Source: Rhodoferax sp.
GTDB lineage: Bacteria; Pseudomonadota; Gammaproteobacteria; Burkholderiales; Burkholderiaceae_C
Assembly (NCBI RefSeq): GCF_030697375.1
Contig: NZ_JAUYQD010000040.1
Span: forward strand, 1 to 64,000
DNA: 64,000 nucleotides
Direction: 5' to 3'
Notes under the pieces: generated by a model
What the model was told of the DNA's origin: nothing
The model's database searches: none
The model's input: the letters and a program-made list of their open reading frames with translations, nothing else
Translations under genes and position numbers: made by a program
Shown: in pieces, positions 37,338 through 50,025 of the stretch
Layout: every line of letters starts with the position of its first letter
How positions within the stretch are numbered: the stretch's first letter is position 1

Positions 37338-38159
37338 ATGACTATCACTTACAAAGACGCCCAAGGCATTGCAGGAATGCGCATTGCCGGCAAACTCACC
37401 GCCGAAGTTCTGGACTACCTGACGCCCTTCGTCAAACCCGGTGTGACCACCAACGAAATCGACAAGCTGGCGCACGACTACATCACCCAGGTGCAGCACG
37501 CCATCCCCGCGCCCCTGAACTACACCGGTGGCGGCAATACGCCCTACCCCAAGTCCATCTGCACCTCGGTCAACCACCAGGTCTGCCATGGCATCCCCAA
37601 TGACAAGCCGCTCAAAAAGGGCGACATTGTCAATGTCGATGTGACCGTCATCAAAGATGGCTGGCACGGTGACTCCAGCCGCATGTTCCATGTGGGCGAG
37701 GTGTCCATCGCCGCCAAGCGTCTGTGCACCCTCACCTACGAAGCCATGTGGCAAGGCATCATGATGGTCAAACCCGGCGTGCATTTGGGTGACATTGGCT
37801 TTGCCATTCAGAAATTCACCGAAGGCCAAGGCTTTAGCGTCGTGCGTGAGTTTTGTGGCCACGGTATTGGCAAAGGCTTCCACGAAGAGCCCCAGGTGCT
37901 GCATTACGGCCGCCCCGGCACCCTGGAAAAACTCGTGACCGGCATGACCTTCACCATCGAGCCCATGATCAATGCCGGTGCCAAGGAAATCAAGGACGGC
38001 CCCGAGAAGGATGGCTGGAGCATCGTCACCAAAGACCGCTCCTTGTCGGCCCAGTGGGAGCACACGATTTTGGTCACCCCCACCGGCTACGAAGTGCTGA
38101 CCCTGTCGGCCGGCAGCCCGCCCATCCCAGCCTTTGTGCCCACGCAAACTGCAACTTGA
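37338..38159 (+). CDS. map: Methionine aminopeptidase type I
   Basis: Removes the N-terminal Met of nascent proteins. 273 residues, standard for type Ia. Metal ligands are visible in NVDVTVIKDGWHGDSSRMF (two Asp), GHGIGKGFHEEPQ (His), FTIEPMIN (Glu) and QWEHTILV (Glu). CTSVNHQVCHGIP is the family's substrate-side motif. The ATG at 37338 is the family start. glnD follows 32 bp downstream, probably in the same transcript. A deformylase, which acts before Map, lies in the same window at 47379-47918. Confidence 0.97.
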   Translation: MTITYKDAQGIAGMRIAGKLTAEVLDYLTPFVKPGVTTNEIDKLAHDYITQVQHAIPAPLNYTGGGNTPYPKSICTSVNHQVCHGIPNDKPLKKGDIVNVDVTVIKDGWHGDSSRMFHVGEVSIAAKRLCTLTYEAMWQGIMMVKPGVHLGDIGFAIQKFTEGQGFSVVREFCGHGIGKGFHEEPQVLHYGRPGTLEKLVTGMTFTIEPMINAGAKEIKDGPEKDGWSIVTKDRSLSAQWEHTILVTPTGYEVLTLSAGSPPIPAFVPTQTAT

Positions 38160-38191
38160 GCCACTTCCGCGTTTCCTAAAGAACCACCGCC

Positions 38192-40789
38192 ATGACCCAT
38201 CTGCAGGCGCTGCGCGCTGACTACCGAGTGCAAAAAGCGCAACTCCTGCAATCCATAGGCGCGCCCACCGCCAACGCCCGTTCGGTACGCAAAACGCTGC
38301 ATCGGCTGGCCCAGCTGGCCGACGGCCTGCTCATCCAGCTGTGGACACTGGCCGGTCTGCAAGAGCCGTTTGCCCTGTTGGCCGTGGGGGGGTTTGGCCG
38401 GGGCGAGCTGTTCCCTTACTCCGATGTGGATGTGCTGGTCCTGCTGCCCAACGGCTTTTCGGCCGAGTCCGACACCGAACTCAAAGGCCGCATCGAGGCT
38501 TTTATTGGCAGTTGCTGGGACGTGGGTCTGGAAATAGGCTCCAGCGTACGCACCCTGGACGACTGCCTGGCGGAGGCCGAGAAAGACGTCACAGTGCAAA
38601 CAGCACTGCTGGAATGCCGCCTGATCACGGGCAACGCGGCATTGGTGCAGCAGTTTCACACCGCTTTTTTTGAAGCCATAGACCCCCAGGCTTTTTTTGT
38701 GGCCAAAACCCTGGAATTGCGCCAGCGCCACACCAAGTTTGAAGACACGCCCTACTCGCTGGAGCCCAACTGCAAAGAGTCTCCGGGTGGCCTGCGCGAC
38801 CTGCAGGTGATTCTGTGGGTGGCCAAGGCCGCTGGGTATGGCGACGATTGGGATGCACTGGCGACCGGCGGTCTGGCAACGCCGTTTGAAATCCAGCAAA
38901 TCCACCACAACGAGTCGCTGTTGTTTTTGATCCGTGCACGCCTGCACTTGCTGGCCAAGCGACGCGAAGACCGGCTGATTTTTGACATGCAAAACGCCGT
39001 GGCCGAGTCCTTTGGGTACACCTCCACCGCACCCAGTGCCCACTCGCGCTCGGTGGTGCGTGCCAGTGAGCAGTTGATGAAGCGCTACTACTGGGCGGCC
39101 AAGGCGGTCACGCAGCTCAACCAGATCTTGCTGATGAACATTGAGGAGCGGCTCAACCCTTCCACCCACGCGCCGCACCGCATCAATGACCACTTCAACG
39201 ACAAGGCGGGCATGATCGATGTGGTGAGCGACGACCTGTACCAGCGCGAACCCCACGCCATTTTGGAAACCTTTTTGGTGTACCAGACCACCGTCGGGGT
39301 CAAAGGCCTGTCGGCCCGCACCCTGCGGGCGCTGTACAACACCCGCGAGCTGATGGATGCGCGCTTTCGCAGCGACCCGGTCAACCGGGCAACCTTTCGC
39401 AAAATCATCATGGAGCCCGAAGGCATTACCCATGCCATGCGGCTGATGAACCAGACCTCGGTGCTGGGACGCTACCTGTGGGTGTTTCGCAAGATCGTGG
39501 GGCAGATGCAGCACGATCTGTTCCATGCCTACACCGTGGACCAGCATATTTTGATGGTGCTGCGCAATATGCGGCGCTTCTTCATCGTGGAGCACGCGCA
39601 TGAGTACCCGTTTTGCTCCCAACTGGCCTCCGGCTGGGACAAGCCCTGGCTGCTCTACATTGCAGCCCTGTTCCACGACATTGCCAAAGGCCGGGGGGGC
39701 GACCACTCCGCCCTGGGTTGCGCGGAAGTGCGGCGTTTTTGCAAGCAGCATGGCTTTGTGGCCGAAGATGCGCAGCTGATCGAGTTCCTGGTGCGTGAGC
39801 ACCTGACCATGAGCCGCATCGCACAAAAATCCGACCTGAGCGACCCCAAGGTGATTGCCGACTTCGCCCAGCGGGTGGGAAACGAACGCCAGCTGACCGG
39901 GCTGTACCTGCTCACCGTGGCCGATATCCGCGGCACCTCGCCCAAGGTCTGGAATGCCTGGAAAGGCAAGCTGCTGGAGGACCTGTACCGCTACACCACA
40001 CGCGCCCTGGGTGGCCGCGCCCCCGATCCCGACGCCGAAGTGGAGCTGCGCAAGCGCGAAGCCCTGGTCATGATTGCGCTGTACGCCATGCCTTTTGAAG
40101 CCCACAAACCCCTGTGGAATACGCTGGACGTGAGCTACTTCATGCGCCACGACGCGGCCGACATTGCCTGGCATACCAAGCAGTTGTCACGCCATGTGGC
40201 CACGCAGCAACCCATCGTGCGTTGCCGCCGCTCCCCCGTGGGTGAGGGGCTGCAGGTGCTGGTCTACACCCAGGACCAGCCCGATTTGTTCGCCCGCATT
40301 TGCGGCTATTTCGACCAGGGTGACTTCAGCATTCTGGATGCCCGGGTGCACACCACCCTCAAGGGCTACGCACTGGACACCTTCCAAGTGGTCACCAGCA
40401 TCGACATGGACGAACACTACCGCGAGCTCAACAGCATGCTGGAAAACGGCCTGAGCCAGGCCATCGCCACGGCCGGGCCGCTTCCCCCTCCCAGCCGGGG
40501 CCGGGTGTCGCGCCGGGTCAAAAGTTTCCCCATTGCGCCACGGGTGACCTTGCGCCCCGACGAAAAGGCCCAGCTGTGGTTGCTCAACATCTCCGCCAGC
40601 GACCGCATGGGCCTCTTGTATTCGGTCGCACGGGTCCTGGCACGCCACGGTATTGCGGTGCAGCTGGCCAAAGTGGCGACCTTGGGCGAGCGCGTGGAAG
40701 ACACCTTTCTCATCCACGGTCCCCAGTTGCAGCACAACCGGGCCCAGATCGAGATTGAAACCGAGCTGCTGGACGCCTTAGCGGCTTAA
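38192..40789 (+). CDS. glnD: PII uridylyltransferase / uridylyl-removing enzyme GlnD
   Basis: Nitrogen sensor that uridylylates PII when glutamine is low and removes UMP when it is high. 865 residues. The nucleotidyltransferase motif is [19 protein letters not shown] (near 68-86). The HD hydrolase motif is [14 protein letters not shown] (near 495). There are two C-terminal ACT domains (about 690-770 and 800-865; [23 protein letters not shown] and [17 protein letters not shown]). All catalytic residues look intact. Its end overlaps the convergent PuuD-like gene by 12 bp. Confidence 0.97.
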   Translation: MTHLQALRADYRVQKAQLLQSIGAPTANARSVRKTLHRLAQLADGLLIQLWTLAGLQEPFALLAVGGFGRGELFPYSDVDVLVLLPNGFSAESDTELKGRIEAFIGSCWDVGLEIGSSVRTLDDCLAEAEKDVTVQTALLECRLITGNAALVQQFHTAFFEAIDPQAFFVAKTLELRQRHTKFEDTPYSLEPNCKESPGGLRDLQVILWVAKAAGYGDDWDALATGGLATPFEIQQIHHNESLLFLIRARLHLLAKRREDRLIFDMQNAVAESFGYTSTAPSAHSRSVVRASEQLMKRYYWAAKAVTQLNQILLMNIEERLNPSTHAPHRINDHFNDKAGMIDVVSDDLYQREPHAILETFLVYQTTVGVKGLSARTLRALYNTRELMDARFRSDPVNRATFRKIIMEPEGITHAMRLMNQTSVLGRYLWVFRKIVGQMQHDLFHAYTVDQHILMVLRNMRRFFIVEHAHEYPFCSQLASGWDKPWLLYIAALFHDIAKGRGGDHSALGCAEVRRFCKQHGFVAEDAQLIEFLVREHLTMSRIAQKSDLSDPKVIADFAQRVGNERQLTGLYLLTVADIRGTSPKVWNAWKGKLLEDLYRYTTRALGGRAPDPDAEVELRKREALVMIALYAMPFEAHKPLWNTLDVSYFMRHDAADIAWHTKQLSRHVATQQPIVRCRRSPVGEGLQVLVYTQDQPDLFARICGYFDQGDFSILDARVHTTLKGYALDTFQVVTSIDMDEHYRELNSMLENGLSQAIATAGPLPPPSRGRVSRRVKSFPIAPRVTLRPDEKAQLWLLNISASDRMGLLYSVARVLARHGIAVQLAKVATLGERVEDTFLIHGPQLQHNRAQIEIETELLDALAA

Positions 40790-41563
40790 CGCCCGCAGAC
40801 GGCAGGCCTCACCAAAGGCCTGGTACATCCGAATGGAAAACGGGTTTTGCGCCGCCCGCCATTCCGGGTGCCACTGCACCGCCAGTGTGAACTGGGGCAT
40901 GGCGGGCAGGTGAACCGCTTCCACCAAACCATCCTCGGCATGGGCAAGCGGCTGCAGGCCCGTGCCAAGTCGATGGAGTCCTTGCCCGTGCAGGGAGTTC
41001 ACCGGGATACGGTTTTGCTGCATCAGCTTGGCAAACCAGGTGTTGGGCACCAGCTGCACCGAGTGCACGTCGGCGTACTGCTGCGGCACGACATCGGCTC
41101 CGTTTTCGCGGTGGTCATTGAAGCCGGGCATGTTGTAGACCTTTTGGTGCAAATCGCCCCCCAGCGCCACGTTCAGCTCCTGCATGCCACGGCACACGCC
41201 GAACAAGGGCAAACCCCGCTCCAGCGCAGCGTGAATCAGCGGCAGATCAAACAGGTCGCGGCTGCGATCCAGCTCTTTCTCCGGGGCCAGATTGTCCTGG
41301 CCGTACAAGGCGGGATCGATATTGCTCCCTGCGCCTGTGAGGTAGACGCCATCTACCATGGAGAGGTACTGGTCCAGGTCGTCGGTACCAAAGCAGGTGG
41401 GCACCAGCACCGGTACGCACGCTGAAAATTCGACCAATGGGCTGATGTATTTTTTGGTCATCACCTGGTAGTCATGCCCTTTGCGCTCTTGGGCGCCCAT
41501 GGACATCAGCACCACGGGTTTGCGCGGCACCTTGGCGGGTGTTTCGCTGTGTCTATCGATCAT
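40778..41563 (-). CDS. Gamma-glutamyl-gamma-aminobutyrate hydrolase (PuuD-like, class I glutamine amidotransferase fold)
   Basis: 261 residues of the peptidase C26 family. The nucleophile is Cys in [13 protein letters not shown], and the His of VQWHPEW and its following Glu complete the triad. In the Puu pathway this enzyme releases GABA from gamma-glutamyl-GABA. A PuuB-like oxidase is divergently transcribed next door, supporting a role in polyamine breakdown, but PuuA and PuuC are not in the window, so the assignment is partial. Its 3' end overlaps glnD. Confidence 0.9.
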   Translation of the reverse strand: MIDRHSETPAKVPRKPVVLMSMGAQERKGHDYQVMTKKYISPLVEFSACVPVLVPTCFGTDDLDQYLSMVDGVYLTGAGSNIDPALYGQDNLAPEKELDRSRDLFDLPLIHAALERGLPLFGVCRGMQELNVALGGDLHQKVYNMPGFNDHRENGADVVPQQYADVHSVQLVPNTWFAKLMQQNRIPVNSLHGQGLHRLGTGLQPLAHAEDGLVEAVHLPAMPQFTLAVQWHPEWRAAQNPFSIRMYQAFGEACRLRALSR

Positions 41564-41782
41564 GTGTCACCTTGGCGCCGCGTCCCTGCTGCCAATGCAC
41601 CCGCGGCGGTTGTTGTGGGAGCCACCAGTATCCCCGAACAGGCCGTGTGCGCCGGTGCCATATAGCCCCTAGCGGTAGGAGCCACACAGCACATAAATGG
41701 TTCTCTCTGCAAGCTGCCAACTGGCTCCGGGCAACAGGGTCCTACGGCGGTACCTTAGGCACTCACTTTTTGATCACGTACC
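41564..41782. promoter_or_regulatory. Divergent promoter region with competing hairpins
   Basis: This 219-bp gap separates the PuuD-like and PuuB-like genes. GGAGCCA (41678-41684) pairs perfectly with TGGCTCC (41722-41728). The overlapping GTAGGAGCC (41675-41683) can instead pair with GGGTCCTAC (41737-41745, one mismatch). GTGCC (41655-41659) and GGCAC (41758-41762) could close the whole structure. The pairings exclude each other, as in a switch. It matches no riboswitch consensus that I could place. Confidence 0.35.
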
Positions 41783-43066
41783 ATGCCATTGATTCCCCAC
41801 GCACCGTCCTACTACGCCGCATCCGCCAATGCTTCACCCCCACGGGCCCCACTCCGGGGCCAAGTGGAGGCGGACGTCTGCATTGTGGGTGCGGGCTACA
41901 CCGGGCTTTCGGCGGCCATCGCCCTGTCCGAGGCTGGCTACAAAGTCGTGGTGCTGGAACAGGCCCAGGTGGGCTGGGGCGCTTCCGGGCGCAACGGCGG
42001 CCAGATCGTGCACAGCTACTCGCGCGACATCGATGTCATAGCGGCCAACTTCGGAAGTGCGGTAGCCCAGCCGCTGGGCCAGATGATGTTTGAGGGAGCG
42101 CAGATCATCCGTGAGCGGGTGGCCAAGTACCACATCGCATGCGACCTGAAAGACGGCGGTGTGTATGCGGCCATGACCCGGCGCAAAATCCACGCGCTGC
42201 AGGAACAAAAGAAACTGTGGGAAAAGTGGGGGCACCGTGGGCTGACCCTGATCGACACACCAGCCGACGTACGCAAAATCGTCAACAGCGACCGCTACGA
42301 AGGTATTTTGATTGACAAAACCGGGGGGCATTTCCACCCGCTCAACCTCACCCTGGGCGAAGCCGCCGCACTGGAACACAACGGTGGCGTCATTTATGAA
42401 AATTCCGGGGTCAGCCGCATCGACCGGGGCGCACCGGCGGTGGTCCATACGGCCCAAGGGCAGGTCAAGGCCCGCTTTGTCATTGTGGCGTGCAATGCCT
42501 ACATTGGAGAACTGGAGCCCAAGCTGTCCCAGATGTCCATGCCCTGTGGCACCCAGGTGATTGCAACCGAGCCCCTGGGCGCACTGGCCGATGCGCTGAT
42601 CCCGTCCGACTACTGTGTGGAAGACAACAATTTTCTGCTGGACTACTTCCGTCTGTCGGGGGACAAGCGCCTGATTTATGGCGGTGGCGTGGTGTACGGC
42701 GCGCGTGACCCCAAAAAAGTGGAGTCCATCATTCGCCCCAAGATGCTCAAAACATTTCCCCAGCTTAAAAACACCCGCGTCGAGTTTGGCTGGACAGGCA
42801 ACTTTCTGCTCACCCTCTCGCGCTTGCCCGAGGTCGGCAAGTTGTCGGACAACATTTATTATTCGCAGGGCTGTTCGGGCCATGGCGTCACCTTTACCCA
42901 CCTGATCGGCCGTCTCTTGAGCGAGGCGATTCGGGGGGATGCGGAACGCTTTGGCGCGTTTGCCCGCCTACCCCACTACCCGTTCCCGGGTGGGCGCTAC
43001 TTTCGGGTGCCGTTCACCGCGATGGGGGCCTTGTGGTACGAGATGCGGGACCGCTTGGGGGTGTGA
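41783..43066 (+). CDS. FAD-dependent oxidoreductase (gamma-glutamylputrescine oxidase PuuB-like)
   Basis: 427 residues of the DAO family. The N-terminal dinucleotide motif is VCIVGAGYTGLSAAIALSEAGYKVVVLE (about 31-58), followed by GWGASGRNGGQI, a signature shared by PuuB-like oxidases. The C-terminal GCSGHGVTFTHLIGRLL completes the FAD site. PuuB oxidises gamma-glutamylputrescine; relatives act on other amines. Divergence from the PuuD-like hydrolase favours polyamine catabolism. No good ribosome binding site lies before the ATG at 41783. Confidence 0.9.
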   Translation: MPLIPHAPSYYAASANASPPRAPLRGQVEADVCIVGAGYTGLSAAIALSEAGYKVVVLEQAQVGWGASGRNGGQIVHSYSRDIDVIAANFGSAVAQPLGQMMFEGAQIIRERVAKYHIACDLKDGGVYAAMTRRKIHALQEQKKLWEKWGHRGLTLIDTPADVRKIVNSDRYEGILIDKTGGHFHPLNLTLGEAAALEHNGGVIYENSGVSRIDRGAPAVVHTAQGQVKARFVIVACNAYIGELEPKLSQMSMPCGTQVIATEPLGALADALIPSDYCVEDNNFLLDYFRLSGDKRLIYGGGVVYGARDPKKVESIIRPKMLKTFPQLKNTRVEFGWTGNFLLTLSRLPEVGKLSDNIYYSQGCSGHGVTFTHLIGRLLSEAIRGDAERFGAFARLPHYPFPGGRYFRVPFTAMGALWYEMRDRLGV

Positions 43067-43069
43067 GTT

Positions 43070-46000
43070 TCATTCACGGCCCAGGGTCAGCCAGGCCGCT
43101 TCATTGGCCCAGCGCGCAGACCATTCCACAAATTGTGCCGCGGGCATGGGGCGTGCGATTCCATAACCCTGGGCCAAGCTGCATCCCATGCGCACCAAGG
43201 CACGTCCATGCTCCAGTGTCTCCACACCCTCGGCAATCACCTGCCGATTGAATGCACCAGCCAGACGAATCACCCCCTCCACAATGCCCAAATCCTCCGC
43301 ATCGTTGAGCATGTCGCGCACAAAGCTTTGGTCTATTTTCAAAATATCCACCGGCAATTTGCGCAGATGGGTCAGTGAAGAATAGCCGGTACCAAAATCA
43401 TCCAATGCAAAGCGCACGCCCAACGCCCGGCAACGGCACAGTACATCCACAGCCTGATCCATATCCGCGATAGCGGCCGTCTCCAATATTTCCAACTCAA
43501 ACCTGGACGCGATATCGTGTGGGTAGTTGGCCAACGCAGCGCGCAAGTGCTCATAAAAGTCTGGTTGCAAGAGATGGTTTGCACTGATATTGGCACTGAC
43601 GCAAACCTTCAATCCGAGGGCGCTCCAAGCGCCTGACTGGGCCAACGCGCTGCCGATGACCCACTCCCCCAGGGGCTTTTCGAGATCACTGCCGTTGATA
43701 TGGGGGAGAAATTCTGCGGGAGGAATGAGTCCGCGTTCTGGATCTTGCCAGCGAAGCAGCGCCTCCACGCCCACAATTTCGCCACTCACCAAATCCACTT
43801 TGGGCTGGTAATACAACACAAACTCCTGTTGTTCCAACGCGGTGCGCAGGCGGTCCAGCTGTTGACGGTGTTTCTGGGCCTTGCGGTCACTCTCCGGGTC
43901 AAACAAATGGTAGCGATTTTTGCCCGCTTCCTTGGCCTGGTACATCGCCTGGTCTGAATGGCGCAAGAGGGTATCGGCGTCCACATCGTCTTCAGGAAAC
44001 AAACACACCCCAATGCTGCCTGACACACTGACCTGCATGCCTTCAATCAGAATCGGGCTGCTGACTGCGTGGAGTACCCGGTCCAGTATCTGGGCGCATT
44101 CTTCCGGTGAAGCAATGTCCGCCAACAGCAGCACAAACTCATCTCCCCCCAGCCGTGCCAGCGTATCTTCCGCGCGCAGCACATGTTTGAGGTTCGCGGT
44201 TATGCCGATCAACAACTGGTCGCCCGCCGGGTGACCGTATTGGTCATTGATGGACTTGAACCCGTCCAAGTCCAGATAACACACGGCCAGAGAGGTTCCA
44301 TTGCGTGTGGACCTTAAAGTAGCCTGCCCGAGGCGGTCCGCCAGCAAACGCCGGTTGGGTGAACCGGTCAAAGGGTCGTAATGTGCAATGCGGTCCAACT
44401 CGGCTTCGTGCGCCTTGAGCTGGCTGATATCGGAAAAAACACCGACATAGTGCTGCACCACGCCGCCTGCGTCCCGCACGGTCGAAATGGACAACAACTC
44501 CGCAAACATCTCGCCATTTTTCCTGCGGTCCCAAATTTCCCCGCGCCAAAAATCATGCTCATGCACCGAATTCCACATCTCCTCATAAAAGGTCACCCCA
44601 TGCTGTCCCGACGAGAGAATTTTTGGCGAATGGCCAATCGCTTCTTCGGGTGCATAGCCCGTGATCCGCGTAAATGCCGGATTGACCTTGGTAATCAGTT
44701 GTTCGGGGCTGACCACCATGATGCCTTCATAGCTGCTGGTAAATACCGTCGCCGCTTCCCGCTGCGCCAGTTCAAAAATCTTGTGCTCGGTGATATCGGT
44801 GTGGGTACCCGACATGATCAAAGGTTTGCCATCGCGGCCGCGCTCCACAATGCGGCCGCGTGACAAAATCCAACGCCAGGTTCCGGCCTTGGTGCGGCAA
44901 CGCACCTCCACCTCAATATTCTGCGACTCGCCCTCAACATGGCGGCGAATGGACTCCATGGCCAAGGAAAAATCGTCTGGGTGAATGAGTTGGGGCCAAC
45001 TGTCTACCGTGACATGGCTTTCACCCGCCTCGTATCCCAGCATATTTTCCCAGCGGGCACTGACGTCAAAGGCGTTGCTCGCCAGATTCCACTCCCAGTA
45101 CCCCTGCTCAGACCCCTCCATCACACGCACCAGTTGCCGTTCCCGCTCGCGCAGGGCGGCGGCAGTCAATTTCTCTTGGGTAAGATCACGTCCGAACGCC
45201 ATGTAGCGGCCATCCTGCATGCGTTCGGTGGTGAGCTCCACACAGATCGCGCGATCATCCTTGTGTCTCAGCATCCATTCCCGGCGGATGAATTTTTCGG
45301 TTTGCAAACGCTTCAAATGCAACACCAGTTCATCGGGGCATTGTTCATACACCAGGTCCGGAATATGCAGGCTTCGCAATTCTTCAAGGCTATGACCCGT
45401 GAGCTTGCACGCGGATGGGTTGGCAAAAGTGTACTGGCCTTGTGAATCGGAAATCCATATCGCATCGCCCGCTTCGTTCAGCACAAACCGGAGATCGTCG
45501 TCGGTGCGTTTTCGCTCGGTGATGTCCGACACGGTACCAATGATTCGGATCGGCTCACCATGGGGGTCACGCTCCACAATACAGCCCTTGTCCCGCATCC
45601 ACTTGATTTCACCAGACGCGGCCACTAGACGGTAGTCATACTCAATTCGGTCGGTTTCCCCCAGCCGGTGCGCCTCGATATTGCGCAGTGCATTGGGAAG
45701 GTCATCTGGATGCACCATGCGTTTGAAAAACTCAAAGTCATGGGTGTCTTCGCCGGCCCCATAACCGGTCACCTCGTAATACTTGGGCGAACGGTAGACC
45801 GTACCGCTGCGTACATTCCAATCCCACAGTCCGTCACTGGTGGCCTCAATCGCCATCTGGAGTCGCTGCTCGCTGAGTTGCAGCTGTATCCAGGTCAGTT
45901 TGCGCTCGGTAACGTCTTGCACCGTACCGTGCAGCCGAACCACCTTGCCTTGCTTGTCCACATCTGCCTGACCGCGGGCGGTGATCCAGCGGTGCGTCCC

Positions 46001-47242
46001 ATCAGGACGCACCAACTCGGCCTCACACTCCCAAGAGCCGCCAACCGATACGCAATTTTTCATCGCAGCAGCCATATTCGACCAACTCAGCGGTGTGAAA
46101 TACTGCTGCACCTCTGGGTAACCCGCGGGCTCCAAGGTGGTGTCCCGACCACAAATCAGATAAACCTCCTCGGACCAAGTGGGAATGCCGGTTTGAAGAT
46201 CCCAGTCCCAACTCCCCACGCAAGCCAAGCGCTGCGCAACCCGCATTGCCGACTCACTGCTTCGGATCGCGGCCTGCGCTTGTTCACGCTCCGTGATATC
46301 ACGCGCAATACCGAACAGCCCGGAGACCCGTCCGGCCTCACCAAACACCGGTCCTTTGGTCACTAAAAACACCACCTCTTTGCCATCGTGGGTGGTAACC
46401 CGCTCCTCGATCGTTTGGGTTTTCCCATCCGCCATGATCATTTGGTCCCTGGACCGAATGTCCCGCGCCGTGGCCTCAGGAAAAAGAAAGAAATCATCAC
46501 GGCCCGTGATGGCATTGGATGGCATGCCGACAAACCGCGCCACGGCCGTGTTGTGCAGTTGGTAGCGCCCTTGCAAGTCTTTCACGAAAACGGCATCTGA
46601 CGTCCCGGACACCACTGAATCCAGCAAACGGCGGTTGATTTCCGCCTTCGCCAGGGTCCGTCGCAACAATCCGCTCAACACGCTGACGGCTACACCATTG
46701 ACGATAAAGAAGGCCCATTGCAACAAATCGTGGCTGGCAGCAATGCGCAAGCTGTAGCTGGGCGGAATCCAGAAGTAATCCACCCCCAGTGCAGCCACCG
46801 CTGTAGACACAAGCCCGGGCCCCACCCCTCCCAAAAAAGCGCTGAGGATAATCGGAAACATGAACAAAATGAGCATGGACCGATCACCATAGTCCACTGC
46901 CATGCTCTGGCGCACAAACAACATGGCTATGGTGATCACCAGCGTAAACACATAGGTCAGCCAGCGCGGTTGTCCACCGTGTATCGTGCCTATGGCGAAA
47001 GATTCAAGTACCGTCTCCCGCCCATCCGCATCAGTGGGCGGAACTGCGTGCAGCGCAAAAAAGAACATTCCGGCCGTTGCAACCACAAAAAAAACACCTT
47101 TTGCCGTGGACAGCCAAACCATGGAATCGACGTCTGTGAACATCGCTAACAACTGGTCTGACAAGAAAATCCAGGCAAGCGCCAGCACCGCATAACTCGC
47201 GGTGGTAAACACAATAAAGCGTCTACGCGCAGTATTTGTCAT
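43070..47242 (-). CDS. Membrane PAS-GGDEF-EAL cyclic di-GMP regulator
   Basis: 1390 residues. The N-terminal membrane part (1-~200) has two helices, a loop and then a four-helix DUF4118/KdpD-like unit (LTYVFTLVITIAMLFVRQS onward). About six PAS domains follow (roughly 205-330, 330-455, 455-585, 585-700, 700-830, 830-955). The diguanylate cyclase (~955-1120) has RLGGDEFVLLL intact and an RxxD inhibitory site (RAED) five residues before it. The phosphodiesterase (~1130-1385) has VEALLRW, DDFGTGYSSLTHLRKLPVDILKID and AEGVET, so it also looks active. Both synthesis and breakdown of cyclic di-GMP are therefore possible; which dominates is unknown. It stands alone. Confidence 0.94.
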   Translation of the reverse strand: MTNTARRRFIVFTTASYAVLALAWIFLSDQLLAMFTDVDSMVWLSTAKGVFFVVATAGMFFFALHAVPPTDADGRETVLESFAIGTIHGGQPRWLTYVFTLVITIAMLFVRQSMAVDYGDRSMLILFMFPIILSAFLGGVGPGLVSTAVAALGVDYFWIPPSYSLRIAASHDLLQWAFFIVNGVAVSVLSGLLRRTLAKAEINRRLLDSVVSGTSDAVFVKDLQGRYQLHNTAVARFVGMPSNAITGRDDFFLFPEATARDIRSRDQMIMADGKTQTIEERVTTHDGKEVVFLVTKGPVFGEAGRVSGLFGIARDITEREQAQAAIRSSESAMRVAQRLACVGSWDWDLQTGIPTWSEEVYLICGRDTTLEPAGYPEVQQYFTPLSWSNMAAAMKNCVSVGGSWECEAELVRPDGTHRWITARGQADVDKQGKVVRLHGTVQDVTERKLTWIQLQLSEQRLQMAIEATSDGLWDWNVRSGTVYRSPKYYEVTGYGAGEDTHDFEFFKRMVHPDDLPNALRNIEAHRLGETDRIEYDYRLVAASGEIKWMRDKGCIVERDPHGEPIRIIGTVSDITERKRTDDDLRFVLNEAGDAIWISDSQGQYTFANPSACKLTGHSLEELRSLHIPDLVYEQCPDELVLHLKRLQTEKFIRREWMLRHKDDRAICVELTTERMQDGRYMAFGRDLTQEKLTAAALRERERQLVRVMEGSEQGYWEWNLASNAFDVSARWENMLGYEAGESHVTVDSWPQLIHPDDFSLAMESIRRHVEGESQNIEVEVRCRTKAGTWRWILSRGRIVERGRDGKPLIMSGTHTDITEHKIFELAQREAATVFTSSYEGIMVVSPEQLITKVNPAFTRITGYAPEEAIGHSPKILSSGQHGVTFYEEMWNSVHEHDFWRGEIWDRRKNGEMFAELLSISTVRDAGGVVQHYVGVFSDISQLKAHEAELDRIAHYDPLTGSPNRRLLADRLGQATLRSTRNGTSLAVCYLDLDGFKSINDQYGHPAGDQLLIGITANLKHVLRAEDTLARLGGDEFVLLLADIASPEECAQILDRVLHAVSSPILIEGMQVSVSGSIGVCLFPEDDVDADTLLRHSDQAMYQAKEAGKNRYHLFDPESDRKAQKHRQQLDRLRTALEQQEFVLYYQPKVDLVSGEIVGVEALLRWQDPERGLIPPAEFLPHINGSDLEKPLGEWVIGSALAQSGAWSALGLKVCVSANISANHLLQPDFYEHLRAALANYPHDIASRFELEILETAAIADMDQAVDVLCRCRALGVRFALDDFGTGYSSLTHLRKLPVDILKIDQSFVRDMLNDAEDLGIVEGVIRLAGAFNRQVIAEGVETLEHGRALVRMGCSLAQGYGIARPMPAAQFVEWSARWANEAAWLTLGRE

Positions 47243-47378
47243 AGGCGTCCACAGTGCTTCGCAAGGGAAACACCAAAAAATTTACGGGATGTGCGGATGA
47301 CGCATTTTTAACCCTGATGCGGGGTTGGGTCCATGTATACCAGAGAAACCGCCCACCACAACGGGTCTTCGGTGCGCT

Positions 47379-50025
<2,647 letters not shown>

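Noticed and set aside
41660..41700. Further 54-nt repeat copy (TATAGCCCCTAGC)
   Set aside because: The 5' words resemble the prmB copy, but the TGCGC/GCAGCTA core and the 3' hairpin are missing.
41641..41782. Glycine or guanidine riboswitch in the PuuD-like/PuuB-like gap
   Set aside because: Some short words (AGAGAGAACC on one strand, ACGGCGG on the other) looked familiar, but order and spacing fit neither consensus.
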